A DNA stretch of 64,000 bases, taken from NCBI RefSeq assembly GCF_015999465.1, contig NZ_CP065534.1:1984001-2048000 (forward strand), given 5' to 3'. Made by a program: the position numbers and the translations under genes. The notes beneath the pieces are model-generated. The model was not told the DNA's origin. It did no database searches and worked only from the letters and a program-made list of their open reading frames with translations. This document shows, piece by piece, positions 25,881 to 37,461 of the stretch (position 1 is the first letter of the stretch; the number at the start of each line of letters is the position of its first letter). Origin of the DNA: Lonsdalea populi (GTDB taxonomy: Bacteria > Pseudomonadota > Gammaproteobacteria > Enterobacterales > Enterobacteriaceae).

Positions 25881-27677
25881 TCATGGATTCTCTGACCGTT
25901 GATCCTGTGCCGCTTTGCCTTTGCCCACAACGGCGATGGAGAGTTCATCCAACGCCGCCGGGTTGGCGAAGTTAGGTGCTTCGGTCATCAGACAGGCTGC
26001 CGCCGTGGTTTTCGGGAACGCGATAACATCACGAATGTTGTCCGTCCCGGTCAACAACATCACCAGACGGTCGAGACCAAACGCCAGACCGGCATGCGGC
26101 GGCGTGCCGAACTTAAGGGCATCCAGCAGGAAGCCGAATTTTTCACGCTGCTCATGTTCGGTGATGCCCAGAATGCGGAATACCGCCTGTTGCATGTTGC
26201 CATTGTGGATACGCACGGAACCGCCGCCCACTTCATAGCCATTCAACACCATATCGTAGGCGTTGGCGATAGCCGAGGTCGGCGCGGCTTCCAGCGCCTC
26301 CGGCGTCATGTTGCTCGGCGCAGTAAACGGATGGTGCATCGCCGTCAAACCGCCTTCGCCATCGTCTTCGAACATCGGGAAGTCGATGACCCACAGAGGG
26401 CGCCAGCTGCCTTCTTCCGTCAGTTTCAGGTCGCGACCCAGCTTCAGTCGCAGCGCGCCCAGCGCGTCAGAGACCACGTTAGCCTTATCTGCGCCGAAGA
26501 AGATGATGTCGCCGTCTGCCGCTCCGGTGCGTTCCAGCAACGTCGTGATAATCGCTTCATTCAGGAACTTCGCGACCGGACTCTGGATACCTTCCAGGCC
26601 TTTCGCACGCTCGTTGACCTTGAGGTAGGCAAGACCTTTCGCGCCGTAAATCTCCACAAACTTCGCGTATTCATCGATCTGTTTACGGCTCAGCTGTGAA
26701 CCACCCGGCACGCGCAACGCGGCAACGCGGCCAGCGGCATCGTTGGCAGGACCGGAGAACACCTTGAACTCGACGTCTTTCAGCAGATCGGCGACGTCCA
26801 CCAGCTCCATCGGGTTACGCAGGTCCGGCTTGTCGGAACCGTAGCGGCGCATCGCTTCCGCAAAGGTCATGATCGGGAACTCGCCGAGATCGACGTCGAG
26901 AATATCCAGCCACAGCTCACGCACCAGTCTTTCCATCAGCTCGCGCACCTGCGGCGCGGTGAGAAACGACGTTTCCACATCGATCTGGGTGAACTCCGGC
27001 TGACGGTCTGCACGCAGATCTTCGTCACGGAAACATTTTACGATCTGATAGTAGCGGTCGAAACCCGACATCATCAGCAGCTGTTTAAACAGTTGAGGGG
27101 ACTGCGGCAACGCGTAGAACTTGCCTTTATGTACCCGGCTTGGCACCAGATAGTCGCGTGCGCCTTCCGGCGTGGCTTTGGTCAGCATCGGCGTTTCAAT
27201 ATCCAGAAAACCGTGGCTGTCCATGTAACGGCGCACGAAGCTAGTGATACGTGCACGGGTTTTAAGACGCTGCGCCATTTCAGGACGGCGCAGATCGAGG
27301 TAGCGGTACTTTAGGCGAGCTTCTTCGCTGTTGATCTGATTACCGTCCAGCGGCAGCGGCTCAGCGCGGTTGATGATGGTCAGAGCAGTCGCGATAACTT
27401 CCACTTCACCGGTCGCCATGTCCTTGTTCACCTGATTGTCCGGGCGCGCGCGCACCTGACCGGTCAGTTGAATACAAAATTCGTTGCGTAGTTCGGAAGC
27501 CAGGGTAAATGCGTCCTGTCGATCGGGATCGAAAAAGACCTGAACCAGACCTTCGCGGTCACGCATATCAATAAAAATCAAGCCACCCAGATCGCGGCGA
27601 CGGTTAACCCAGCCGCACAATGTCACTTCCTGGCCCACGTGGGACGAGTTTAACCGTCCGCAATATTCAGTACGCAT
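25881..27677 (-). CDS. aspS: Aspartyl-tRNA synthetase
   Basis: Class II synthetase of 598 residues charging tRNA-Asp. It has an N-terminal OB fold for the anticodon ([20 protein letters not shown]), motif 2 ([20 protein letters not shown]), the bacterial GAD insertion, and motif 3 ([15 protein letters not shown]). The frame opens to 27890, but the ATG at 27677 ([12 protein letters not shown]) is the family start. First gene of aspS-nudB-yebC-ruvC. Confidence 0.98.
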   Translation of the reverse strand: MRTEYCGRLNSSHVGQEVTLCGWVNRRRDLGGLIFIDMRDREGLVQVFFDPDRQDAFTLASELRNEFCIQLTGQVRARPDNQVNKDMATGEVEVIATALTIINRAEPLPLDGNQINSEEARLKYRYLDLRRPEMAQRLKTRARITSFVRRYMDSHGFLDIETPMLTKATPEGARDYLVPSRVHKGKFYALPQSPQLFKQLLMMSGFDRYYQIVKCFRDEDLRADRQPEFTQIDVETSFLTAPQVRELMERLVRELWLDILDVDLGEFPIMTFAEAMRRYGSDKPDLRNPMELVDVADLLKDVEFKVFSGPANDAAGRVAALRVPGGSQLSRKQIDEYAKFVEIYGAKGLAYLKVNERAKGLEGIQSPVAKFLNEAIITTLLERTGAADGDIIFFGADKANVVSDALGALRLKLGRDLKLTEEGSWRPLWVIDFPMFEDDGEGGLTAMHHPFTAPSNMTPEALEAAPTSAIANAYDMVLNGYEVGGGSVRIHNGNMQQAVFRILGITEHEQREKFGFLLDALKFGTPPHAGLAFGLDRLVMLLTGTDNIRDVIAFPKTTAAACLMTEAPNFANPAALDELSIAVVGKGKAAQDQRSENP

Positions 27678-27983
27678 CACGATGTCCTTTATACTCAAGC
27701 CGTTGCCGCGCCCAGCCAATCCGTTTAACGGCTGACGAAACGACGGCATGACTTGCGGGTATACTGTCCGATGAAAAAAGGGGGGCATTATAAAGGAATT
27801 TCCCCCTTTCGATAAGAGTCCCGACTGGCCGTGTCGGCTTTCTTCGCCGCTCTGCCCTTTGTTTGATAAAAAAGTTAACATCATTATCATCTGGTAACCG
27901 TTTTTGCTGGTTTGTTTACCAGCCTCCGCCTAACCTGAAGCCAAGATTGAAGACACGAGTCACCAAATAACAGGGCCCTCACT
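27678..27983. other. aspS-yecD divergent control region
   Basis: About 306 bp with promoters expected in both directions. It contains AT-rich patches near 27860-27900, including a weak Fur-like half site (GATAATGAT on the reverse strand). No gene or strong regulatory motif was identified. Confidence 0.4.
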
Positions 27984-28565
27984 ATGCTGACATTGATCCC
28001 TTCCACCACCGCGTTGGTACTGATCGACCTTCAGGAAGGTATTCTTCCTTTCGCCGGCGGCCCTTACGCCGCCGAAGACGTGGTCCATCGGGCGGATAAA
28101 CTGGCGACAAGCTGCCGCCAGAGCGGCGTGACGATCATCCTCGTGCGCGTCGGCTGGTCCGCCGACTTTGGCGACGCGCCCCGGCAGACGGTCGATCAAC
28201 CCAATGCAGGAGAAGCCCTGCCGGACAACTGGCTCACATTTGCGTCGGGGTTCCATGTCGGCGACAGTGATATCCGCATCATCAAGCATCAGTGGGGCGC
28301 GTTTTACGGCACGGATCTTGACCTGCAACTACGCCGCCGGGGCATCGACACCCTGATTCTGGGCGGCATTTCGACCAACATCGGCGTGGAATCCACCGCA
28401 CGCAATGCCTGGGAGCATGGCTATAACCTCGTCATAGCCGAAGACCTGTGCAGCGCTGGCAGCACGGAGCAGCATCAAAGCAGTATGACGCATATTTTCC
28501 CGCGTATCGCGCGAGTCCGGAACAGCGCCGAGATCGAGCAGGCGTTAACCACAGACGCAGAATAG
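27984..28565 (+). CDS. yecD: Isochorismatase-like protein YecD
   Basis: 193 residues of the cysteine hydrolase/isochorismatase fold. The catalytic aspartate ([14 protein letters not shown]) and lysine ([11 protein letters not shown]) are visible. The position of the nucleophilic cysteine reads [14 protein letters not shown], so the cysteine is absent, as in E. coli YecD. The real reaction is unknown and it may not be a classical hydrolase. It is followed 18 bp later by yecE, likely cotranscribed. Confidence 0.92.
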   Translation: MLTLIPSTTALVLIDLQEGILPFAGGPYAAEDVVHRADKLATSCRQSGVTIILVRVGWSADFGDAPRQTVDQPNAGEALPDNWLTFASGFHVGDSDIRIIKHQWGAFYGTDLDLQLRRRGIDTLILGGISTNIGVESTARNAWEHGYNLVIAEDLCSAGSTEQHQSSMTHIFPRIARVRNSAEIEQALTTDAE

Positions 28566-28583
28566 AAGGCATAACGCAAACCT

Positions 28584-29399
28584 ATGTATATCGGATTACC
28601 GCAATGGCAGCATGCGGCCTGGGGAAAACTGGGGTTACGCGATTTGGCGGACTACGCCAGACATTTTAATTGCGTGGAAGGCAATACCACGTTTTATGCG
28701 TTGCCGTCCGCGGAAGTGGTTTTGCGCTGGCGGGACATGACGCACGATGATTTTCGTTTCTGCTTTAAATTCCCATCGACCATCAGTCATCAGGCGGCGC
28801 TGCGGGAGTGTCAGCCGGAAATGACGCAGTTCTTTCGCTGTATGGCGCCGCTGGCGGCCCGAATGGGACAGCTATGGCTGCAGTTGCCCGCCGCATTCGG
28901 CCCCAGCCAACTGCCGGATCTATGGCAGTTTCTGGATACGCTGCCGTCAGGCTATAACTATGGCGTCGAAGTTCGTCACCCTCAGTTTTTTGCCAAAGGC
29001 GAAGATGAGCGTCGGCTAAATCAGGGACTTCATCAGCGCGGCGTCAACAGAGTCATTATGGACAGCAGGCCGGTTCATAGCGCGATAGCCAAGAGTGAGG
29101 CAATGCGTGAAGCCCAACGCAAAAAACCACGTGTTCCCGTGCATGCCGTGGTGACCGCCTCACAGCCTTTCGTGCGATTTATCGGCAACGAGAGCCAAGA
29201 AGAGAACCTGCGCTGGTTTGAACCGTGGATCGCGAAACTGGCTCACTGGCAGACCGAAAAAACACCCTACCTGTTTATTCACACGCCGGATATCGGTTTT
29301 GCGCCGGAGCTGGCACGCTTACTTTGGCCCAACCTTAGCGCCGTCCTGCCGGATATGCCGCCGCGTCCGCATTGGCCGGAGCAGTCCACGCTGTTTTAA
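28584..29399 (+). CDS. yecE: DUF72 family protein YecE
   Basis: 271-residue TIM-barrel-like protein beginning MYIGLPQWQHAAWGKLGLRD. Family blocks are NCVEGNTTFYALPSAEVV, FCFKFPSTISH, YGVEVRHPQFF and VRFIGN. The biochemical role is unknown. It follows yecD closely and probably shares its transcript. Confidence 0.93.
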   Translation: MYIGLPQWQHAAWGKLGLRDLADYARHFNCVEGNTTFYALPSAEVVLRWRDMTHDDFRFCFKFPSTISHQAALRECQPEMTQFFRCMAPLAARMGQLWLQLPAAFGPSQLPDLWQFLDTLPSGYNYGVEVRHPQFFAKGEDERRLNQGLHQRGVNRVIMDSRPVHSAIAKSEAMREAQRKKPRVPVHAVVTASQPFVRFIGNESQEENLRWFEPWIAKLAHWQTEKTPYLFIHTPDIGFAPELARLLWPNLSAVLPDMPPRPHWPEQSTLF

Positions 29400-29554
29400 T
29401 CCTTTCAGACAAGGCATTCGTTAGTTCTTTTTCTTATACTCGATCCATTCTGGTGGAAAATTTCAGATAAAAAACCGCGCCGTTTCAGGCGACAGTCGGG
29501 CAACAGAGAGGCTATTATTCTGCCAGCCGCTTTGGACAGGCAATGGAGTAGAAA

Positions 29555-29950
29555 ATGGTAAGCACGCTATACGTGGTGCTCGGTGCATTGTTGTTAATCA
29601 AGCTTTCCTTTGACGTCGTAAAACTGAGGATGCAGTACCGTGTCGCCTATGGCGACGGCGGTTTCTATGAGCTGCAAACCGCGATTCGGGTTCACGGCAA
29701 CGCGGTCGAATATATTCCTATTGGCGCCATCATGCTGGTGTTGATGGAAATGAACGGCGCGTTAATCGGCATGCTCCATCTCTGCGGCATTCTGTTAATC
29801 CTTGGTCGTCTGTTTCATTACTATGGTCTACGGCAGCGCGAATTCCGCTGGCGTCGCTATGGCATGATGTCGACCTACCTTTCTCTCACACTGATGGTGC
29901 TGGCGAATCTGTATTACCTGCCCTGGGAACTGATCTTGACCCTGCGCTAA
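29555..29950 (+). CDS. yecN: MAPEG family membrane protein YecN
   Basis: 131 residues with four predicted transmembrane helices. The MAPEG pattern is visible as MQYRVAYGDGG, then AIRVHGNAVEYIPIGAIMLV and GRLFHYYGL. The eukaryotic relatives are glutathione-dependent membrane enzymes; the bacterial role is unknown. A hairpin (29962-29992, arms ACGGTAAG/CTTACCGT) follows. Confidence 0.93.
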   Translation: MVSTLYVVLGALLLIKLSFDVVKLRMQYRVAYGDGGFYELQTAIRVHGNAVEYIPIGAIMLVLMEMNGALIGMLHLCGILLILGRLFHYYGLRQREFRWRRYGMMSTYLSLTLMVLANLYYLPWELILTLR

Positions 29951-30031
29951 CCTTTTACTGACGGTAAGTCGGCTCACCCCGTGCTTACCGTATTGTCCTG
30001 ACGCGCTCTTTTTGCTTCGCGTTTCTGATAG

Positions 30032-31782
<1,751 letters not shown>

Positions 31783-31798
31783 CATGTTGTCGAACGAA

Positions 31799-31819
31799 GC
31801 CCCGGTCACGCGCCGGGGC
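31799..31819 (+). terminator. Hairpin after cmoB
   Basis: GCCCCGG (31799-31805) pairs with CCGGGGC (31813-31819) 16 bp after the cmoB stop. It lacks a U-tract. It resembles the cutC terminator stem at 33234-33258. Confidence 0.5.
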
Positions 31820-31929
31820 GTATGCCTATGCCTGGGCCAAATAGAAAAGTCAGTCCGTATTACAAAGACACATTTAAAGAACAACTCGCAAAAAACAGAA
31901 AGGATGTTTTGATAACCAGCTAAATACTA

Positions 31930-33190
31930 TCGACCCGCATTATCACAGCAGGCTGCACGCAATACAGCCTGGGCGCGCTGTTAGGACTGGCGCAGTGGAA
32001 GGAAGATGCGGCGATGCTGATAGCGCACGGTGATTATCTGCGTCAGACCTACGTCAATTCCCCTTGACGGTATCCCGAAATGACCCTCTGCAATGGGCAA
32101 AGGATTAGCCGATTTCTCGCACATTACTGATAGTGACACGCTAACGTTGATCTCTTGGATTTATAAATCCATGTTCCCTTACGCGAAACGGCCCGTTAAC
32201 TCACGTCAAACCATAGATCAAAACATCAGAATTGTGGCTGCCGGCGGCGATCTCTTTACCATCGATTTTGCAACATTCCCAGGCGAACCTTTAAAAGAAC
32301 TGAGTAATTCGCCTGAGCACCAGCAATATGAAACACAGCCTTTTAATCGCGAAGAAGCCATCACCGAAGTGCGTAATAGAAAGTTTAACCCCGTATTTTC
32401 ATGATGAGGAAGCACGCATGGAATTACCAACCGTAGAAGATGAGGTTACCGTTGAGCGCGAAATTACCCGCACGGTGATCCCGGATTTATATTTCCCTGC
32501 GAAACACAGTGGAAAGGAAAATCGGGAATTATCGTTTATTGTGCGGGTAAAGGCGGCGTTAAAAAATCAGCGCCTTTGCCACAGCAAGATCAACGGCTAT
32601 TTCCTGACAGCATAATGGAAAAACTTCCCCCTTCGCTGAAGGAATTGCCAGGACCCACCGTCGTTTCGGGGAGGCATACCGTCATTAATATGCCCAACAC
32701 GCTGGAAGTCAGCCCTTCCGTTCTTAGCGCGGCGTCATTCTCAATGGAGCTGGTTAAATATCTGACGCCATCCGCCGATATCCACGCCGTCTTGCTGATA
32801 CAGGTAATGACCTTTTCATGGAAAACGCGGGAAATGATATTGGTGCCGGCGCGCCGAACAAAGGCAGAAAGAGGGTTATGAACCTTATGTGCTGCCGACC
32901 AAAATGGCCGACATCGTTAAACAGGCGCAGTCTTCGTTGAACTGGGATCTGAAAGTCATGTTCTGTGCTGAAAAATATGGCGGACCGTTTTAAGCGGCAT
33001 TGTGGATAAAGCCGGAAAAGACGGTAGTGAGCAGATTCTTTATTCCGAGCAGGCGAGAGACCGAATAGGGTCAGGCGGCGTTGATGGTGAAGAAATCCCC
33101 TATAGGGTCGTCGATAAGCCGAATTGCATTGCGGCAAACGCTGCCATGGCAACGATTTCTGCAAGCCGGAAGCGTAGCCGTCGCATAGAC
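31930..33190 (+). pseudogene. Decayed accessory genes, family unknown
   Basis: A mosaic of protein-like frames with several shifts. First piece: CTQYSLGALLGLAQWKEDAA ... GDYLRQTYVNSP, then a stop at about 32066. Second: an ORF at 32093-32404 (SWIYKSMFPYAKRPVNSRQT). Third: an ATG at 32418 with GAGGAA upstream (MELPTVEDEVTVEREITRTV), which shifts frame at an A6 run near 32560. It continues as LEVSPSVLSAASFSMELVKY, shifts again near 32800 to DTGNDLFMENAGNDIGAGAP, then to GYEPYVLPTKMADIVKQAQS and ends YGGPF-stop near 32991. At least two former genes are involved. They may come from a secreted lipase-like effector and its neighbour, but I do not recognise the family, so no function is assigned. 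Confidence 0.55.
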
Positions 33191-33233
33191 GACAACCGGG
33201 TCAGAACGTAACCGTCTGACGATAAGCGAAAAA

Positions 33234-33258
33234 AAGCCCCGGTAAAACACCGGGGCTT
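33234..33258 (-). terminator. Terminator of cutC
   Basis: AAGCCCCGGT (33234-33243) pairs with ACCGGGGCTT (33249-33258). On the reverse strand the stem is followed by TTTTTCGC. It lies 62 bp after the cutC stop. Confidence 0.85.
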
Positions 33259-33320
33259 GGTACTCGCAAGCAAACCTGCTGAAGTATGCTGCGCGGCAAA
33301 GGTGGGCACATCGCGCCACT

Positions 33321-34079
33321 TTAAACGACCGGCGCGCTGTGCTGATCGGAGGTCAATGCGATCTTCATAGCCGCCACTACGTCGCCATCGACGCAGTAGT
33401 GTTGAAATTCATCGCCGTCGACATCGGCGCTCATAGTGACGCCGGCTTTGCGATAGCGCATGGGCGACGGCAACCACTGGCCCGCGGAACTGTGCAATTC
33501 TTGGATTCCGCAGGCACGAAATTTATGCAGGTTGGTCAGGCGCACGCCGGATCCCGCCATAATGATTGGACTGCAGTCTAGCGCATTAAGTTCCCGCAAT
33601 AATGGCAAACCGCTTTCGGCACTCTGCTGCTGGCCGGAAGTCAGCACGCGGGAAACGCCCAGGTCCGCAAGCTGTGCCAACGCCTGCCGAGGGTTAAAAC
33701 ACATATCGAACGCCCTGTGAAACGTCACGGCCAATCCGTCGCAATGCGCCATCACCTGCTCCATACGCGCCAAATCGATATGCCCTTCCGCATTCAGGAT
33801 ACCGACGACCAACCCCGGAAAACCCAGCTCGCGGATCTGATCGATATCATACAAAATCGCTGAAAACTCCGTTGCACTGTAGCAAAAATCGCCGCCACGA
33901 GGCCGCACCATCGGATGCACCGGAAGCGTAAGGTGCTCACGCGCCTGGCGAAGCATACCGTAACCCGGCGTCAATCCACCCTCCCGCAGGCCCGCGCACA
34001 ATTCCACACGGTCGGCCCCTGCGCGTTCAGCCGTCAACGCGCAATCGATGCTGTAGCAGCATACTTCCAGCTTAGGCAT
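33321..34079 (-). CDS. cutC: CutC family protein
   Basis: 252-residue TIM-barrel protein starting [20 protein letters not shown], with family blocks [30 protein letters not shown] [14 protein letters not shown] and [13 protein letters not shown]. It is named for copper homeostasis, but direct copper handling is doubtful in E. coli and an enzymatic role is possible. yecM lies upstream on the same strand. Confidence 0.95.
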   Translation of the reverse strand: MPKLEVCCYSIDCALTAERAGADRVELCAGLREGGLTPGYGMLRQAREHLTLPVHPMVRPRGGDFCYSATEFSAILYDIDQIRELGFPGLVVGILNAEGHIDLARMEQVMAHCDGLAVTFHRAFDMCFNPRQALAQLADLGVSRVLTSGQQQSAESGLPLLRELNALDCSPIIMAGSGVRLTNLHKFRACGIQELHSSAGQWLPSPMRYRKAGVTMSADVDGDEFQHYCVDGDVVAAMKIALTSDQHSAPVV

Positions 34080-34209
34080 ACATCCTCCCTAAAGTTGCGG
34101 TCAGGAGCAACAGCACTCCCGAATCAATGGTCCAATATACTATGGCACCGCGTTACCGCTCTTGAAGAGACTAACATCCAAGGACATGAAGTGGCGCACA
34201 GTATCGCAT

Positions 34210-34815
34210 TCATCGCCCGGCTCGTTTCCCCAGTAGCGGCAGCAAATCCCCGTCGCGCTCGCTCTCGACGATATCCTGCAAGCTGAAAGGATGAAACTTG
34301 AGAGTGACGGCGCCGTTGGTGACCGCCAACGTCGGGTTAGGCAAACGTTCCTGCTCTCCCTGCGGCTGACTGAATTTAAGACAGATCCCCTGAGTTAGCA
34401 GCGCCTCGTCCGGGAGACAGGCCAGCGCACGCTGATGAAGCGTGGCCGGATCGCCCGGCAAAACCACTTCAACATGCTCCCAGCCTTCATGGGGATAACG
34501 TTTGTTACCCGGCCACGGCAGCTCAATACATGCGATCTGCCAAGGGCCGACCGTAATCGGCTGAGGCAAGGTAAACAGACAAATCGGCCGGCCATTGATC
34601 ATGTTTTCTGACATCAGCGTCGCGCCCTGCGCCAGCAGCGCCTCGCGCCAGCGCTCCGCCGTCGCGTTTTGGTGGCAACGCAAGGAGATATGATCGGCCT
34701 CAAATTGCGCGATATCTAACGAAAGCTGCTCGGCAAGTTTGTCCATCTCAGACTCGAAACGAGACAGATCGGCTATTAATGACGCCGGGAGCGGTTGCGA
34801 TGTATTAGCCGCCAT
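34210..34815 (-). CDS. yecM: VOC-superfamily protein YecM
   Basis: About 201 residues of the YecM family (glyoxalase/VOC fold). Conserved blocks are ADHISLRCHQNATAERWRE, SENMINGRPICLFTLPQPI, ELPWPGNKRYPHEGWEHVEV and LPNPTLAVTNG. The metal-site residues His and Glu of the fold are visible, but the reaction is unknown. The start is uncertain: the frame opens to 34881, with ATGs at 34836 and 34815. The latter fits the family length best; none has a strong ribosome site. Confidence 0.88.
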   Translation of the reverse strand: MAANTSQPLPASLIADLSRFESEMDKLAEQLSLDIAQFEADHISLRCHQNATAERWREALLAQGATLMSENMINGRPICLFTLPQPITVGPWQIACIELPWPGNKRYPHEGWEHVEVVLPGDPATLHQRALACLPDEALLTQGICLKFSQPQGEQERLPNPTLAVTNGAVTLKFHPFSLQDIVESERDGDLLPLLGKRAGR

Positions 34816-35164
34816 TTTCTTTTCAAACGCCTCCATTAACTTTAAGTGCTTTTTTAATTTACAGAGAGATAGCATCGGCATCCAGCTTTAACGTAATTGT
34901 CAGCCGATTGCAGTTTCTTGTATATTTTTTTATCGTTTAAGATCATCAGTCTGATTCGTTAATTAACTAAATTCTGTCATATCCATGATGATTTTTTGCT
35001 TATCGGCAACGGTAATCCGGATGCTAATAACAATCTTAATTGACTGTTTTTACGTATATTCCTATAAGTCATGGGAGTAATCTTAAATACACTTTTGCCC
35101 ATTGTTAACAAACAATAAAAGGGATAATTTCATTATTCCAAAAGATATAAAAAGGTCATTCAAC
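34816..35164. other. AT-rich intergenic region
   Basis: Promoter region of yecM on one side and of the tiny membrane protein at 35165 on the other. AT content is well above the neighbours. No other gene was recognised. Confidence 0.45.
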
Positions 35165-35284
35165 ATGTCGCTACTTATTGTATCGGTTTTATTAATTGCA
35201 TTAGCCGGTTATGCTATATTTCGTCATCTTAAAAACATGAAAAGCGCGCGTTTAGTTACCGATAGACGAAATAAAAAACGTTAA
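35165..35284 (+). CDS. Tiny single-pass membrane protein
   Basis: 39 residues: MSLLIVSVLLIALAGYAIFR followed by a basic tail (HLKNMKSARLVTDRRNKKR). This is one clear transmembrane helix with a positive cytosolic end, typical of small regulatory membrane proteins. AAGG lies about 11 nt before the ATG; the frame extends to 35102 but without a ribosome site. No named family was recognised. It lies 191 bp before argS. Confidence 0.5.
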   Translation: MSLLIVSVLLIALAGYAIFRHLKNMKSARLVTDRRNKKR

Positions 35285-35475
35285 TCACTTTCTGGCTTTT
35301 TCTTTTTTTAGATTTGTCTGTATGGCTGTCTTCTTTTTATTTCCTCTACGTTTTTTCTACTGTGATGCGCCATCATCATAAGCTCCCTGAAGAGCCTGTG
35401 ACACCGCAGCTCTGCTGACTCAATCTGCCAAATATGGTATAAGCAGGGGCTTAATTTGTAATGTAAGGTAACCCG

Positions 35476-37206
35476 GTGAATATTCAGGCTCTTCTTTCCG
35501 AAAAAGTCCGTCAGGCATTGGTTGCGGCGGGCGCACCCGCTGACAGCGAAGCGCAGGTTCGCCAATCGGCAAAAGCGCAATTTGGTGATTATCAGGCTAA
35601 CGGCGTCATGACCGTAGCTAAAAAGTTAGGTATGCCTCCTCGTCAATTGGCGGAAAAAGTCGTTCATCTGTTGCGGTTGGAAGGAATTGCCGCCAAAACT
35701 GAAATCGCCGGTCCCGGCTTTATCAATATTTTCCTCGACCCTCAGTGGCTGGCCGCACAGTTAGAGCACGTGCTGACCAGTCCGAAACTGGGCGTGTCGC
35801 CGGTGGAACCACAAACGATTGTCATCGACTACTCCGCGCCGAACGTGGCCAAAGAGATGCATGTCGGCCACCTGCGCTCCACCATCATCGGCGACGCGGC
35901 GGTAAGAACGCTCGAATTCCTTGGTCATAACGTCATTCGCGCTAACCATGTCGGCGACTGGGGCACGCAGTTCGGCATGCTGATCGCGTTTCTGGAGAAA
36001 GTGCAGAACGAAAACGCCGGCGAGCTGGAGCTGTCCGATCTCGAAGCGTTCTATCGTGAAGCAAAACAGCATTACGATGCTGACGCAGATTTCGCCGAAC
36101 GCGCTCGCGGCTATGTGGTGAAACTGCAGGGCGGCGACGAATATTGCCGTACCATGTGGCGCAAGCTGGTGGATATCACCATGAGCCAGAACCAGCGCAA
36201 CTACGACCGACTTAACGTTACGCTGACTAAAGACGACGTGATGGGCGAAAGCCTTTACAACGACATGCTGCCGGGCATTGTCGCCGATCTGAAAGCCAAA
36301 GGTCTGGCAGTCGAAAGCGAAGGCGCCACGGTCGTATTCCTCGATGAGTTCAGAAACAAGGAAGGCGATCCGATGGGCGTGATCGTCCAGAAGAAAGACG
36401 GCGGTTACCTGTACACCACGACGGACATCGCCTGCGCCAAGTATCGTTACGAAACGCTGGGTGCCGACCGCGTCCTTTATTACATCGACTCCCGTCAGCA
36501 TCAGCACCTGACGCAGGCCTGGACTATCGTCCGCAAAGCGGGCTACATCCCTGAAAGCGTGAGCCTGGAGCACCACATGTTTGGGATGATGCTAGGCAAA
36601 GACGGCAAGCCGTTCAAAACCCGCTCCGGCGGAACCATCAAACTGGCCGATCTACTGGATGAAGCCTACGAACGCGCGGTGAAGCTGATCGCCGACAAAA
36701 ACCCGGAGATGCCGCAGGACGAAGTGGCCGAGCTGGCGAACGTCGTATCCATCGGCGCGGTAAAATATGCGGACCTCTCCAAGAGCCGCACCACCGACTA
36801 CGTGTTCGACTGGGACAACATGCTAGCCTTCGAAGGCAATACCGCGCCTTACATGCAGTATGCCTACACCCGCGTCGCTTCTATCTTCAAGCGTGCCGGT
36901 GTCGATGAAGCCAGCCTGACTCAGCCGATCGTGCTGACCAACGATCGCGAACAGGCGCTGGCAACGCGTCTGTTGCAGTTCGAAGAAGTGATTACGACCG
37001 TGGCCCGCGACGGTACGCCACATGTCATGTGTGCTTATCTGTACGATCTGGCCGGTCAATTCTCCGGTTTCTACGAGCATTGCCCGATATTGAACGCCGA
37101 GAACAAGGCTGAACGCCAGAGCCGTCTGAAACTCGCGATGCTGACATCCAAGACGCTGAAGCAGGGTCTGGACACGTTGGGTATCCAGACTGTCGAGAAG
37201 ATGTAA
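35476..37206 (+). CDS. argS: Arginyl-tRNA synthetase
   Basis: Class I synthetase of 576 residues. The N-terminal additional domain starts [20 protein letters not shown], the HIGH motif is HVGH ([20 protein letters not shown]), and the KMSK-like loop is degenerate as is usual for ArgRS ([15 protein letters not shown]). The DALR anticodon domain ends [10 protein letters not shown]. The GTG start at 35476 has AAGG upstream and matches the family N-terminus. Confidence 0.98.
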   Translation: MNIQALLSEKVRQALVAAGAPADSEAQVRQSAKAQFGDYQANGVMTVAKKLGMPPRQLAEKVVHLLRLEGIAAKTEIAGPGFINIFLDPQWLAAQLEHVLTSPKLGVSPVEPQTIVIDYSAPNVAKEMHVGHLRSTIIGDAAVRTLEFLGHNVIRANHVGDWGTQFGMLIAFLEKVQNENAGELELSDLEAFYREAKQHYDADADFAERARGYVVKLQGGDEYCRTMWRKLVDITMSQNQRNYDRLNVTLTKDDVMGESLYNDMLPGIVADLKAKGLAVESEGATVVFLDEFRNKEGDPMGVIVQKKDGGYLYTTTDIACAKYRYETLGADRVLYYIDSRQHQHLTQAWTIVRKAGYIPESVSLEHHMFGMMLGKDGKPFKTRSGGTIKLADLLDEAYERAVKLIADKNPEMPQDEVAELANVVSIGAVKYADLSKSRTTDYVFDWDNMLAFEGNTAPYMQYAYTRVASIFKRAGVDEASLTQPIVLTNDREQALATRLLQFEEVITTVARDGTPHVMCAYLYDLAGQFSGFYEHCPILNAENKAERQSRLKLAMLTSKTLKQGLDTLGIQTVEKM

Positions 37207-37412
37207 CGCTTCCCTCCACGTCGTCCTCTCCGCAGGCGGCGTGTTTCTCCTCTCTCCTCACGTTGCCCCGATCGTCAATCCAAGCAGCATTTCTGCGTGC
37301 GCCTCAATGACCATCGACAGGTTTTACCCGGTGAGTGGCATTGTGCCCAATACATCATTTCTGTTGGAGAAGGCGTTGTGGAGAGAAGCCGCTATCGTCT
37401 GGCGGGGATGTA

Positions 37413-37437
37413 GCGTGCCCACGACGAGCGGGCACGC
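37413..37437. repeat. Hairpin between argS and murJ
   Basis: GCGTGCCC (37413-37420) pairs with GGGCACGC (37430-37437) in the convergent gap. It lacks a U-tract in both directions. Possibly a weak or factor-assisted terminator. Confidence 0.45.
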
Positions 37438-37461
37438 CGTGGGTGTGAATACGCATAAGGC

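Noticed and set aside
24591..26699. + strand ORFs across ruvC/yebC and nudB/aspS (24591-25448, 25899-26699)
   Set aside because: Antisense to clearly identified genes, with low-complexity composition.
31799..31819. Intrinsic terminator after cmoB
   Set aside because: The stem is good but no U-tract follows, so it is listed only as a hairpin with moderate confidence.
35308..35580. Reverse ORF of 90 codons overlapping the argS start
   Set aside because: It overlaps the well-supported argS N-terminus and has no recognisable domain.
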